From: a bacterium
GTDB taxonomy: Bacteria; AUK180
Assembly: GCA_030622125.1 (NCBI GenBank)
Contig: JAUXGM010000003.1
Location: 1-35,360, forward strand
Reading direction: 5' to 3'
Length of the DNA stretch: 35,360 bases
Shown here: positions 17,780-28,116 of the stretch, piece by piece
How the letters are laid out: the number at the start of each line of letters is the position of its first letter
Numbering within the stretch: position 1 is the stretch's first letter
Made by a program: the position numbers and the translations under genes
The notes under the pieces: model-generated
Told to the model about the DNA's origin: nothing
The model's database searches: none
What the model saw: only the letters and a program-made list of their open reading frames with translations

Positions 17780-17917
17780 GAATTCCCTAAGGAAAATGTA
17801 CTTAAAAATCCGACGAAAGCAATAGAGCTTGATGCTAAATATAAAGAAGATGCTAAAAAGGATGAGGATTTTAAAAACCTCCGGAATGATGAAGATTTCA
17901 AGAAGATTGTTGGTTAA
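17780..17917 (+). pseudogene. Fragment of a TPR protein C-terminus
   Basis: In-frame EFPKENVLKNPTKAIELDAKYKEDAKKDEDFKNLRNDEDFKKIVG* without start codon; typical TPR C-terminal wording; its last 50 bp are the repeat also at 16956. Confidence 0.6.
17867..17916 (+). repeat. 50-bp direct repeat, right copy
   Basis: Exact match to 16956-17005. Confidence 0.95.
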
Positions 17918-18083
17918 TCTATAAGTGCCACGCTCTTATTTCTTATTTCACAAATCTGAACCCTTTCCCATAATAGAGGCAAAAGTTTGATATTTTTACA
18001 TTATCAAAAAATTTGACAAAGACAAAAAATTGTGCTATAAAAAAGTGTATGAAAAATATAAAAGCAAAATTTAGGAGAGTATT

Positions 18084-18677
18084 ATGCAATTTAAAGCTTT
18101 TGAACCAGACATTGAAGTTAACGGCCAAACAGTTTATTCTGTTGTTGATGCATTAGGGTCTTTTAAAAAACTTGCCCATGAAATATTGTTGTCAGTGGGA
18201 ATAGGAAGTATGTCTGATAATGGTTATGAAATTAAAATGGATGGTTGGTATTCTCAGGAAAGTTGGCTAAAAGCCTTCGAAAGAGTTGCTAAAGATATCG
18301 GTGATTTAACTTTAAAACAAATTGGTACGAGAATACCGGCAAATGCTATATTTCCAGCATGGGTTAAAAATATTGATAGTGCAATTAAATCTATTGATAT
18401 TGCTTATCATATGAACCATAGAAAAAAAGGGGTTATTATGTTTGATCCTAATACTGGAAAAATGTTGGAAGGAATAGGTCATTATGGTTATGAAAGAATA
18501 ACTAATGAAAATATGATTATTAGTAAATGTGAAAACCCTTATCCTGATGCTTTTGATCATGGTATTATTACAACAATGGCAAAGAGATTTGAATTAAGAG
18601 CAAATGTTATTCATGACGATTCAAAAGAATGTAGAAAAAATGGTGCAGAAAGTTGTACTTATATCGTTACTTGGTAA
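18084..18677 (+). CDS. V4R/heme-NO-binding-like small-molecule sensory protein (tentative)
   Basis: ~200 aa; C-terminus 'AKRFELRANVIHDDSKECRKNGAESCTYIVTW' resembles the V4R-like CxxxGxxxCxY/F end; RBS 'aggagag' upstream. Confidence 0.5.
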   Translation: MQFKAFEPDIEVNGQTVYSVVDALGSFKKLAHEILLSVGIGSMSDNGYEIKMDGWYSQESWLKAFERVAKDIGDLTLKQIGTRIPANAIFPAWVKNIDSAIKSIDIAYHMNHRKKGVIMFDPNTGKMLEGIGHYGYERITNENMIISKCENPYPDAFDHGIITTMAKRFELRANVIHDDSKECRKNGAESCTYIVTW

Positions 18678-18949
18678 AGTATATCACCCCTGCAAATTCA
18701 TAAAACTGACGGTTGTGTGAAAAACCGCGACTAAAGAAGTTTTAGAAGGAAACCACTCTACCACCACCCTTCATTATTCATTTGTTTTTTTATGTGCTCT
18801 GTGGTTATTCCATTATAAAAATTTTCTTATCAAAATAAATTGATTTTTTATAAGAAAAATGATATTATCAATAATGTTTTTTAGATAAATAGATGTAGCT
18901 AACAATGGGAAAATGTTTTGAATTTTAAGAGCATATTATAGGTGATTGT

Positions 18950-20125
18950 ATGAAATTAGAAAAAATAACAAAAAAAGATTCTGAAAAGATATGGGAACTT
19001 GAAGCCTTATCTTTTGGAATGCAAGAAAAAGCCAGAAGGATCTTTAATAAGGAGATTTCTTCTTATAAAGGTTATAAGGTAGAGCAGAATAATAAGGTAG
19101 CAAGTGCCGTTTTTTTCTCAAAAAGAATGATGCATTTTAACGATAAGATAATAAAGACGGGAACTATTTCTTATGTAGCAACACTTCCGGAGTTTAGAAA
19201 TAAAGGATACATAAAAGAGATCTTTAAAAAAATACTGCTTCAATTAAGGAAAGATGGTTATATCCTTTCCTCACTTTATGCTCTTAAGATAGAATACTAT
19301 AAAAAATTTGGATATGAAACCGTGTCACAAAGCTTGACCTATACTATTAAACCGGAAATTATACCTTCATATAAAAACGAAAAATTGTATGATATTAAAT
19401 ATATCAAAAACAAGAATTATGCCGATTATGTGAATTATTACAACAAGAATATTTACAATAGGTTCAATGGTATGTATAAAAAAACAGTGGCAAATGAAAA
19501 AATAATCGATGACTGGATGTTAAATTTTGAAGGTTATTCAAGAATACAAAGATGCCTACTTCTTGATAAAAACGGAAACATAAAAGGAATTTTTACTTTT
19601 ACAATAAAAAGAGATGGAGAAGAAGAGCAAAAAGTAAGAGTATATGAGAATTTTTTTGAAGATAGAAAAGGCTATGAAACATTTTTAAATTACATTGGGA
19701 ATTTCAGAGACCAAGCAAAAGAAATAACGGTTTCAACCTATTTGGATGATCGTTTTGAATACCTTTTAAATACATTATACTTCAAAAAAGAGATAAAAAC
19801 TCGTCAAATGGCACGGATTTTAAACATGGAAGAATTTTTAAAAAAGATCAAACTCAAAAACGGCAGTTATCAAATAACCGTTAACGATGATATTATTCAC
19901 GAGAATAACGGCACATTTACCATTGTTTCAAAGAATAATAGGAACACGATCAAGAAGGTAAAAGCAAGGGGTGTCGGAATGGATATTTCAAGATTTATTC
20001 AGCTAATTTTTCTTGATGATGCGTTGAAGTTCTTTTCTGATAAGAGTTTTCTTACAAAAAATGATGTAAAATTTTTTGAGAATATTAAGGACAAGAAACC
20101 ATCTTTTGTTACGGAGTTTTTTTAA
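18950..20125 (+). CDS. Eis-like GNAT N-acetyltransferase with C-terminal SCP2-like domain
   Basis: 'ISYVATLPEFRNKGYIKEIFKKILLQLRKDGYILSSLYALKIEYYKKFGYE'; 391 aa two-GNAT/SCP-like architecture. Confidence 0.82.
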   Translation: MKLEKITKKDSEKIWELEALSFGMQEKARRIFNKEISSYKGYKVEQNNKVASAVFFSKRMMHFNDKIIKTGTISYVATLPEFRNKGYIKEIFKKILLQLRKDGYILSSLYALKIEYYKKFGYETVSQSLTYTIKPEIIPSYKNEKLYDIKYIKNKNYADYVNYYNKNIYNRFNGMYKKTVANEKIIDDWMLNFEGYSRIQRCLLLDKNGNIKGIFTFTIKRDGEEEQKVRVYENFFEDRKGYETFLNYIGNFRDQAKEITVSTYLDDRFEYLLNTLYFKKEIKTRQMARILNMEEFLKKIKLKNGSYQITVNDDIIHENNGTFTIVSKNNRNTIKKVKARGVGMDISRFIQLIFLDDALKFFSDKSFLTKNDVKFFENIKDKKPSFVTEFF

Positions 20126-20844
20126 TGAGAATTCTACTTACGAACGATGACGGTATCAATGCCGAAGGTATAAATAAGCTTTACGATTTTCTAAAGAATG
20201 AGAAAAATGAGGTATTTATAGTTGCACCCGACAAAGATAATTCTGCCGTTTCACATTCAATAACACTTGGACAAAAGATCATTATAAAAAAAGTTACATC
20301 TAATAAATATTCTATGACGGGAACACCTGCGGATTGTATTATGATCGGGTTTAAGTTAGGGCTCTTCAAGGATATCGACCTTGTAATTTCAGGTATAAAT
20401 AGAGGTGGTAATATGGGCGAAGATGTACATTATTCCGGTACCGTTGCCGCTGCTCTTGAAGCGGGATTTCTCGGCTTTCCTTCTATGGCTATCTCAATAA
20501 ATAGTAAAGAACCGAAAAACTATGAAGCAATATTTCCTTATATAACAGAATTGATCGATATTACAATGAAATTGGATAAAAGAAATATTTTGAATGCCAA
20601 CTATGCAGACCAAAAAAAATTGAAGAGACTTAAATGGACAACTCTTGGAAGTCGGCACTATGTTGATCATATTGATTTTAAAAATAGTGATAAAAAGACG
20701 ATCATTGCATTGAATAAACCGTCTAAAAGTATACCCAAATTATTAAAGGATAGTGACTATTGGGCGGTTTATAAGGGCTTTGTTTCAATAACCCCATTTC
20801 AATTGGATTGGACTAATATTGATATATTAAAAAGATATGAATAA
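20125..20844 (+). CDS. surE: 5'/3'-nucleotidase SurE
   Basis: 'MRILLTNDDGINAEGI', 'VAPDKDNSAVSHSIT', 'VISGINRGGNMGEDVHYSGTVAAALEA'. Confidence 0.97.
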   Translation: MRILLTNDDGINAEGINKLYDFLKNEKNEVFIVAPDKDNSAVSHSITLGQKIIIKKVTSNKYSMTGTPADCIMIGFKLGLFKDIDLVISGINRGGNMGEDVHYSGTVAAALEAGFLGFPSMAISINSKEPKNYEAIFPYITELIDITMKLDKRNILNANYADQKKLKRLKWTTLGSRHYVDHIDFKNSDKKTIIALNKPSKSIPKLLKDSDYWAVYKGFVSITPFQLDWTNIDILKRYE

Positions 20845-21451
20845 AAAACTTATTAAGACCCTTATTGATGAATTCGGGATTTATAACAAGGACATTCTTT
20901 CCGCTTTTAAAGAGATCAACAGGGAGGATTTTGTTCCGGAAGTTTATAAGGATATTGCAAATACCAATGTTTCCATACCGCTTGTAAATGGTCAAACATC
21001 TACAAAACCATCTACTATCGCTCGTTTTCTTAATTTGATAAGTCCGAAAAAAGATTGGATAGTTTATGAATTCGGAACGGGAAGTGGATACCAAACTGCA
21101 ATTTTATCATTACTTTACAAAAAAGTAATATCTTACGAGATAGATGAGATGCTTTTTTTATGGGCAAGCGCCAGATTGAAAAAGTATGATAATGTTGAGG
21201 TAATAAATGAAGATCCGTTAAAACAAAAATTAACAAAAAAAGTAAATTCAATAATATTTTCATTCGCCACACATCGGGTTCCGAACTATATTGTAGAACT
21301 ACTTATGAATAATGGATCGATCATTGCTCCGATATTGAAGGGTAAAAATCAAATACTATTGCATATTTCCAAAAAAAATGGTAAAATAAATAAGTTTTAT
21401 TTGAATTATGAAAATTTTGTTACTATAAGAGGAATAGCAGATGATAGATAA
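20837..21451 (+). CDS. pcm: Protein-L-isoaspartate O-methyltransferase-like
   Basis: 'REDFVPEVYKDIANTNVSIPLVNGQTSTKPSTIARFLNLI', 'VYEFGTGSGYQTAILSLL'; overlaps surE. Confidence 0.92.
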   Translation: MNKKLIKTLIDEFGIYNKDILSAFKEINREDFVPEVYKDIANTNVSIPLVNGQTSTKPSTIARFLNLISPKKDWIVYEFGTGSGYQTAILSLLYKKVISYEIDEMLFLWASARLKKYDNVEVINEDPLKQKLTKKVNSIIFSFATHRVPNYIVELLMNNGSIIAPILKGKNQILLHISKKNGKINKFYLNYENFVTIRGIADDR

Positions 21452-22454
21452 ACCAAGATTAAATTCGGAAATTAGAAAGGATCCGGTTTCCGGAAGATGG
21501 GTAATAATTGGAAAAGATAAGGGATATGTTCCCGCAGTAGGTGAACATATTACCAAAACTAATATTAAAAATTGTCCATTTTGTGCCGGTAATGAATCTT
21601 GCACTCCAACTGAAATTATGCGTGTTCCCGATAATAACGATGATTCCAAATGGAGGATCAGGGTCATTCCGAATAAATATCCTGCCTTAGTTATTGAAGG
21701 AAAAGTAAAAAAAGAAGGTATCGGTATCTTTGATAGAATGAACGGTGTCGGTGCTCATGAGATCGTTATCGAGACACCTGAACATACAAAAACAATTACG
21801 GATCTTGCTGATGATGAATATTTTGATGTATTGAAGGTTTTTCAAGCAAGAATGCTTGATCTCAAAAAGGATGAACGATTTAGATATATACTCCTTTTTA
21901 AGAATGAAGGGATTGCCGCCGGCGCTTCGCTTGAACATTCTCATTCCCAATTTATTGCTACTCCAATTGTTCCCAAAAGAGTGGCGGAGGAAATATCCGG
22001 CTCTAAATTTTATTACAACTATAAAAAAAGGTGTATATTTTGTGATATTATTCAACTTGAAAAGAAGTTTTTTCAGGAAAGGATCGTGTATGAAAATAAT
22101 TCCGTGATCGTTATCTCACCCTTTGCCGCCAGATTTCCATTTGAAATGTGGGTTCTGCCCAAAGAACATGTGTCTTCGTTTGAAGAAAGTAATGATGAGC
22201 TGTTAAAATATATGTCAAATGCTATCCTGACTTCGTTAAAGGCATTGAATAGGGTATTGGAAAATCCGCCGTACAATATCATTTTGCATAGTTCGCCCGT
22301 AACCAATAATTGTGAAAGGGAATATCATTACCATTTTGAGATAATTCCAAAGGTGAAAAAAATCGCCGGTTTTGAATGGGGTACCGGATTTTATATAAAT
22401 CCCGTTAGCCCCGAAGAAGCTGCCGGTTATTTAAGGAAAGCCGGAAATCTATGA
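21441..22454 (+). CDS. galT: Galactose-1-phosphate uridylyltransferase family
   Basis: 'RKDPVSGRWVIIGKDKG', 'NCPFCAGNE', 'ASLEHSHSQFIATPIVP', 'YHYHFEIIPK'. Confidence 0.93.
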   Translation: MIDKPRLNSEIRKDPVSGRWVIIGKDKGYVPAVGEHITKTNIKNCPFCAGNESCTPTEIMRVPDNNDDSKWRIRVIPNKYPALVIEGKVKKEGIGIFDRMNGVGAHEIVIETPEHTKTITDLADDEYFDVLKVFQARMLDLKKDERFRYILLFKNEGIAAGASLEHSHSQFIATPIVPKRVAEEISGSKFYYNYKKRCIFCDIIQLEKKFFQERIVYENNSVIVISPFAARFPFEMWVLPKEHVSSFEESNDELLKYMSNAILTSLKALNRVLENPPYNIILHSSPVTNNCEREYHYHFEIIPKVKKIAGFEWGTGFYINPVSPEEAAGYLRKAGNL

Positions 22455-23941
22455 ATATACTTGTTGTCTCTTCTGAGATTATTCCTTTTGCAAAAACAGG
22501 CGGTCTTGCGGATGTTGCAGGTACATTACCGAAATACTACAAAAAAAATGAACACAAAGTTATTGTTGCTATGCCGTTTTATAAACATATTATTAAAGCA
22601 AATATAAAAAAATTCGGAATAAAAAAAGACATAAAAATTGAGCAAACAAGAGAACTTACAATAAAACAAGGGAAGAACAATATTTTATTTAAGATACATA
22701 TATGGATATATGATGGACTCAGATATCTTCTATATGAAAACGATGATCTTTTTGATAGAGATTCTTTATATACAATGAAATCGGAAGATAAAGGAAAATC
22801 GGAGATCAGGGAATATTCCGATAATTTTGAACGGTTCTCTGCTTTTTCAATGGCAGTGCTCGAAACTATTTTTAGAATACAAATGGATTTTGATGTAATT
22901 CACTGTCATGATTGGCAAACATCAATGATCCCTATCTATGCGAAATCGGATAAATATAAAAGTAAATTTGAAAGATTACCTCTTTTTGTCTTAACGATCC
23001 ATAATTTAGCATTTCAAGGATTATTTCCACACTCAAAATGGAATTTAAGCGGACTTGACGATTCTTACTATCATTTTGAAAGTATGGAATTTTGGAGTGA
23101 TATGAATCTCTTAAAAGGTGGAATAATCTATTCAGACCTTTTAACAACAGTGTCTCCTACCTATTGTAAGGAGATACAAAACAAAGAATTCGGTTGTGGA
23201 TTGGATGGTTTTCTTTCGCATTATAATAATAAACTTTATGGTATTTTAAATGGTATAGATATACGGGAATGGAATCCCGAAACAGATGAATATATTGCAC
23301 CATATAATTATAAATTAAATTCAATTACAAACAAGAAAACATTTAAACTAAAATTTTTACGGGCAGGTGGATTTGCTAATCTTCAATTTCCATTTTTTAC
23401 GATGGTTACACGATTAACAGAACAAAAAGGGATACAACTTTTACTTTCAATATTTGAAAAACTGATGAGTTTGCCATTAAATTTATATATATTAGGCAGC
23501 GGGGATCCAAAATTTGAGAAGAAATTAAATAAATTTGCAAAGCGTTTTCCAAAAAAGTTCAAGTTTCAAACCGGATTTAATGATCAACTTGCTCATCAAC
23601 TTTATGGAGCAGGTGATTTCTTTTTAATGCCTTCTACCTTTGAACCATGCGGCTTAGGGCAGATGATCGCTATGAGATACGGTAATATCCCGATTGTCAG
23701 CTGTACAGGCGGATTAAAAGATACTGTTACGGATTTTACAAAAAATAATTCAAAAGGAACGGGCTTTATATTTCACAGACAGAATTCGGAAAAATTATTG
23801 CAAACGGTAAGGACAGCAATAGATGTATATAAAGGCAATAATTTTTATAAATTCATTAATAATGCGATGAAACAGGATTTCTCCTGGGACATCTCTACAA
23901 AAAAATATTTAAAATTATTTAAGGAAGGTCATAAAAAATGA
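22451..23941 (+). CDS. glgA: Glycogen synthase (GT5)
   Basis: 'VSSEIIPFAKTGGLADVAGTLPKYY', 'IHCHDWQTSMIPIY', 'LAFQGLFPHSKW', 'MPSTFEPCGLGQMIAMRYGNIPIV'. Confidence 0.96.
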   Translation: MNILVVSSEIIPFAKTGGLADVAGTLPKYYKKNEHKVIVAMPFYKHIIKANIKKFGIKKDIKIEQTRELTIKQGKNNILFKIHIWIYDGLRYLLYENDDLFDRDSLYTMKSEDKGKSEIREYSDNFERFSAFSMAVLETIFRIQMDFDVIHCHDWQTSMIPIYAKSDKYKSKFERLPLFVLTIHNLAFQGLFPHSKWNLSGLDDSYYHFESMEFWSDMNLLKGGIIYSDLLTTVSPTYCKEIQNKEFGCGLDGFLSHYNNKLYGILNGIDIREWNPETDEYIAPYNYKLNSITNKKTFKLKFLRAGGFANLQFPFFTMVTRLTEQKGIQLLLSIFEKLMSLPLNLYILGSGDPKFEKKLNKFAKRFPKKFKFQTGFNDQLAHQLYGAGDFFLMPSTFEPCGLGQMIAMRYGNIPIVSCTGGLKDTVTDFTKNNSKGTGFIFHRQNSEKLLQTVRTAIDVYKGNNFYKFINNAMKQDFSWDISTKKYLKLFKEGHKK

Positions 23942-26532
23942 AAAAGAACCTAATGATTGCTACATTTTTTCTTATTGTAATACAGATTTTTTCTGTTGAT
24001 TACAATGCTTATCAGGGAAAATATATTGAAAAAGTTGTTTTTAAACACGACAAGAATCTTACCGATAAAGATGACGATATAACCCTGATATTACGAACGG
24101 AAAAGGGAACAACATTTTCAATAAAAAATCTTAATGATGATTTTAACGATCTCTGGGATATCGGTTTTTTTAATAATATCTCGGCTGATATTACTTATGG
24201 GGATATTGGCATTATTATTACATTTAATTTTGAGGACAAATTCAGATTAAATAAGATATACTTTGACGGAAATGAAAATATGTCTCCCAAAAAATTACTT
24301 AGTAAAAGTGAAATAGCTGTCGATGACAAGGCATTGCCTGAATATTTTGATGAGTATATCTTTTTAGAGGGCGAAAAAAAGATCAAAAAATACTATCTTA
24401 AAAAGGGATACTTTAATATAAAGGTATCTTATGAACTTACAAAATTAAAGGATTATAAGGTTAATGTAACCTATAAAATAGATGAGGGTCAAAAATTCTT
24501 TATTTCAGATATAATGATCAGCGGCAACAAGGCATTTACAACAAAGAAAATAATATCCGAATTGAAGATCAAAAAAAGAGGAATTCTTTCACGGGGCTAC
24601 TATGAAAAGAAAAAAGTTGAAAATGGATTGAATCAATTAAGAGAATTCTATAAAAAGAATGGCTATATCTCATCTAATATTGTCTTAAAGAAGGTTGAAC
24701 CGATAAATAACAATATTAAACTTTACATAGATATTATTGAGGGAGAGCCATTTCAAATAGGTGATATTACGATTGAATTCGCAAAGGAAGAGATCCCTAT
24801 AATATCAAAGAAAAATATTTTAAAGAAAATAGATGGCTACAAAGGAAAACCATATTCCGAGGTATCCTTTACCGAACTACTTTCCAATATTAGAACATTG
24901 TATACCGACCTTGGTTATTTAAGTGCAATAACCGACAGTAAAAAAATATTTAATATTGAAAAAAGTATGGTTAATATATTTATAAATATTGTTCAAGGAG
25001 AGCAGGCGTTTATAAATACAATAAACATTAAACCTATCGGCAATGAAAAAATGAAAACAAAACCCTGGGTAATGATAAGAGAAATGTATATTAAAGAAGC
25101 GGAACCGTTTTCTGTAAAGAAATTACAATTAACGCAGCAAAAATTATACAATTTAAATTATTTTGAGAATATCTATCCGATATATACACAGATCCCGAAT
25201 ACAAACAAGCTTGACCTTATTTGGTATGCAAAGGAAAAGCCGACGGGCAAGGCACAGATCGGTGGCGGTTATTCCAATGAAGAAGGGTTGATAGGATTTA
25301 TTGAACTTGGTGAATCTAATCTACTTGGATTCGGTTACAAGTTAAACCTTAAATATGAGCACAGTAAATATAGAGAGGACTTTAATCTTAATTTTACAGA
25401 TCCCTGGTTCCTAAATCCCTGGGTTTTAAAGAAACAGCTTTCCTTTGGCCTTGATATTTATCATCTTTCATTCGATAGATATGAACTTTTTTACAAAGAA
25501 TATAAAAATGGAATAGCATTTAGATTAGGCAGGAATTTTTGGAAATATTATCAAGTTAATCTTCAGATAAAGCATGATGAAATAAAATTGATGGTTGATG
25601 ATGAAGACATGACATCTGCTCCTGCGGATGTCCTTTTGCATTTGGACTGGAATGTTACTAATGCAATAATTTTGAGTTTTATAAGAGATCAAAGAGATTA
25701 CTTCTTTAATCCTACAAAGGGTACGAAATTTAGTATTAGTTCTACACTTGCCGGGAATTTTATAAATGGCGGCAACGACAAATGGTATGGATTTGGAGGT
25801 AATGCTCATTATCTGAAGATAGTAACTCAGGGTGAATACTATCTGCCCCTTTTCTGGAAATTTGTTCTTGGGTTACGAGCACAATTTGGAGCTATCGCAA
25901 GTTTTTCCAATCAAAAGCTACCGCCTATCTACGAAAGATTTTTTATAGGTGGTGATTATTCCGTAAGGGGCTATGAGAATAGAAGCATAGGATACACCGA
26001 ACTTGCTAATGCAAGAGAAAATTGGAAATGGCAGTATGCAACCTGGGGCGATCTCGGCAGATGGATTGTTGTTGATCCAAATACGGGTGATTGGGTAGAT
26101 CCCTATACGGGGATCATCATAGATAAGGATACCGGAAAAAATGCAATATCAGGTTCCGGTGGTTACAACTACAGTGTATCAAATTATCCGATAGGTGGTA
26201 CAAAATTATTCAATTTTAATGCCGAATATAAGTTCCCGATTATGAAGAAACAGTTTTGGGGAGCTCTTTTTTATGATGCAGGATATGTATGGAGTGATAT
26301 ATACAGAGATACAAATGGAGACGGGAAACTTGAAAAGATATATAGTGAACCATTTTCGTTAAATAACTTTAAATTAGCCCAATCAGTTGGTTTTGGCATA
26401 AGATTTGAAGTACCTATGTTAGGAGTTTTGAGATTGGATTATGCGATTGGTTTGTCGCATCCTACCGAATCGGAGGTGGGGAAAAAATTTTCCAAGACAA
26501 AACTTCATTTTACAATTGGTAATGTGTTTTAA
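23938..26532 (+). CDS. bamA: Outer-membrane assembly protein BamA (POTRA + Omp85 barrel)
   Basis: Signal peptide; POTRA repeats; 'IGGGYSNEEGLIGFIELGESNLLGFGYKL', 'RFFIGGDYSVRGYENRSIG' (VRGY/F motif); C-terminal F. Confidence 0.95.
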   Translation: MKKNLMIATFFLIVIQIFSVDYNAYQGKYIEKVVFKHDKNLTDKDDDITLILRTEKGTTFSIKNLNDDFNDLWDIGFFNNISADITYGDIGIIITFNFEDKFRLNKIYFDGNENMSPKKLLSKSEIAVDDKALPEYFDEYIFLEGEKKIKKYYLKKGYFNIKVSYELTKLKDYKVNVTYKIDEGQKFFISDIMISGNKAFTTKKIISELKIKKRGILSRGYYEKKKVENGLNQLREFYKKNGYISSNIVLKKVEPINNNIKLYIDIIEGEPFQIGDITIEFAKEEIPIISKKNILKKIDGYKGKPYSEVSFTELLSNIRTLYTDLGYLSAITDSKKIFNIEKSMVNIFINIVQGEQAFINTINIKPIGNEKMKTKPWVMIREMYIKEAEPFSVKKLQLTQQKLYNLNYFENIYPIYTQIPNTNKLDLIWYAKEKPTGKAQIGGGYSNEEGLIGFIELGESNLLGFGYKLNLKYEHSKYREDFNLNFTDPWFLNPWVLKKQLSFGLDIYHLSFDRYELFYKEYKNGIAFRLGRNFWKYYQVNLQIKHDEIKLMVDDEDMTSAPADVLLHLDWNVTNAIILSFIRDQRDYFFNPTKGTKFSISSTLAGNFINGGNDKWYGFGGNAHYLKIVTQGEYYLPLFWKFVLGLRAQFGAIASFSNQKLPPIYERFFIGGDYSVRGYENRSIGYTELANARENWKWQYATWGDLGRWIVVDPNTGDWVDPYTGIIIDKDTGKNAISGSGGYNYSVSNYPIGGTKLFNFNAEYKFPIMKKQFWGALFYDAGYVWSDIYRDTNGDGKLEKIYSEPFSLNNFKLAQSVGFGIRFEVPMLGVLRLDYAIGLSHPTESEVGKKFSKTKLHFTIGNVF

Positions 26533-27089
26533 TGGAGGCATATATGAAAAAAACATTAGCGGTTTTATTGATTGGATTTGTAAGCATTTTTGTTTTTGCA
26601 ACGGAGTTAGCTTATGTTGATGCAATGTCGGTGTTTCAAAATGTAGAAGAGTTTAAGATTGAGTATGACAAACTTACCACATTTTTTCAGGACAAACAAT
26701 CACTGTTAGATGGAAAAAAAGGTAGAATACAAAATGAGATCAAGGCATTAGAGAACCAAGCGGAACTAATGGATAAATCCAAAAAAGAAGCAAAGACAAA
26801 AGAACTTCAAGGAAGATACGATTCTTTATTAAAAGAATTGCAGGCGGCCCAGGCGGAATTAAATCAAAAGCAATCTATTTTGATGCAGAAATTTCAGCAA
26901 AAACTTGCAATTGCAGTAAAATTAATTGCCGAAAAAGAAGGATACGATATGGTAGTTCTCAAGGATGCAGTTGTTTATGCAAATGTCGGCAATGATGTTA
27001 CATCACTCATTATTAGAAAGATGAATGAAAATGCCCCAAAGCTTAATAAAAAAAGCGATAAGAAATCAAAGAAAAAAGGAAAGAAATAA
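26532..27089 (+). CDS. skp: OmpH/Skp family periplasmic chaperone
   Basis: Signal peptide, coiled-coil Lys/Gln/Glu-rich middle, 'VAYVDAMSVFQNV' start; between bamA and lpxD; preferred ATG at 26544. Confidence 0.9.
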   Translation: MEAYMKKTLAVLLIGFVSIFVFATELAYVDAMSVFQNVEEFKIEYDKLTTFFQDKQSLLDGKKGRIQNEIKALENQAELMDKSKKEAKTKELQGRYDSLLKELQAAQAELNQKQSILMQKFQQKLAIAVKLIAEKEGYDMVVLKDAVVYANVGNDVTSLIIRKMNENAPKLNKKSDKKSKKKGKK

Positions 27090-27099
27090 ATAGAATTTA

Positions 27100-28116
27100 A
27101 TGATATCGCTTGATATAGTTAATAAACTCGGCGGGGAAATAAAAGGTATTGCGGAAAGGGTTGTCGGTTTTCCCTGCACTATCGATGATCCCAAAAAGAA
27201 TGGTATAACTTTTTTAGGAAATAAACTTTACAAAAAATTCTTAAAAGGGGCTGAGTCGCTTACAATTATTATAAACAGTAATGATTATATAGAGGACTTA
27301 GAGAAAGAAAATACCGTTATATTGGTTGATGAACCCCAACTTTATTTTGGAAAGGTGCTTTCATTATTTGAACAGAAAGAGATAAATCCGTTCATTTCCG
27401 AATTTTCATTTATTGACAAAAATGTGATCATCGGTAAAGGTTGCACTATTTATCCTCATTCTTATATTGGGAAAAATGTAAAAATAGATGATAAGGTAGT
27501 TATCTATCCCAATGTTACTATTATGGATGATGCAAATATAGGTATGGGAACAAAAATATTCCCATCTGTGTTTATTGGCAATAGGGTATCTATCGGTGAA
27601 AATTGCTATATAGACAGCGGTGCCAAAATAGGGACTTCGGGATTTGGATTTCCAAGAAGTAAGGATGGAAAGATCGAAAGGATTCCGCAGATCGGAAGTG
27701 TCAAGATCGGTAATAATGTTTATATTGGAGCAAATACGACAATTGATCGCGGTGCTATTGAAAATACGATAATCGGAGATAATACAAAAATAGATAATCT
27801 TGTTCAGATTGCACATAATTTAAAGGTTGGGAAGGAGTGTCTCATCATTTCTCAATCCGGCATTGCCGGTTCAACAAAAATCGGTGATTATGTTACTATT
27901 GCCGCACAGGTTGGTATCGTCGGGCATCTCACTATTGGTGATGGTGCAATAGTGGGAGCAAAAAGCGGTGTCTCAAAATCAATACCAAAAGGTGAGATTT
28001 ATTCCGGAATACCTGCCAGACCACATTACGACGAACTAAGAAAAGAAGTCGTTATTAACAAATTGCCGGAAATGTATAAAAAATTAAAGGAGCTGGAAAA
28101 ACATGGAAGAGAATGA
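27100..28116 (+). CDS. lpxD: UDP-3-O-acylglucosamine N-acyltransferase LpxD
   Basis: Left-handed beta-helix hexapeptides; 'TSGFGFPRSKDGKIERIPQIGSVKIGNNVYIGANTTIDRG', 'DNLVQIAHNLKVG'. Confidence 0.96.
   Translation: MISLDIVNKLGGEIKGIAERVVGFPCTIDDPKKNGITFLGNKLYKKFLKGAESLTIIINSNDYIEDLEKENTVILVDEPQLYFGKVLSLFEQKEINPFISEFSFIDKNVIIGKGCTIYPHSYIGKNVKIDDKVVIYPNVTIMDDANIGMGTKIFPSVFIGNRVSIGENCYIDSGAKIGTSGFGFPRSKDGKIERIPQIGSVKIGNNVYIGANTTIDRGAIENTIIGDNTKIDNLVQIAHNLKVGKECLIISQSGIAGSTKIGDYVTIAAQVGIVGHLTIGDGAIVGAKSGVSKSIPKGEIYSGIPARPHYDELRKEVVINKLPEMYKKLKELEKHGRE

Noticed and set aside
18708-18728. Rho-independent terminator (CGGTT...AACCG) after the V4R-like gene
   Set aside because: Stem only ~5 bp and not followed by a T-run
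21687-22055. 122-aa minus-strand ORF inside galT
   Set aside because: Antisense shadow of GalT; no domain signature
27406-27816. 136-aa minus-strand ORF inside lpxD
   Set aside because: Shadow of hexapeptide-repeat periodicity on the opposite strand
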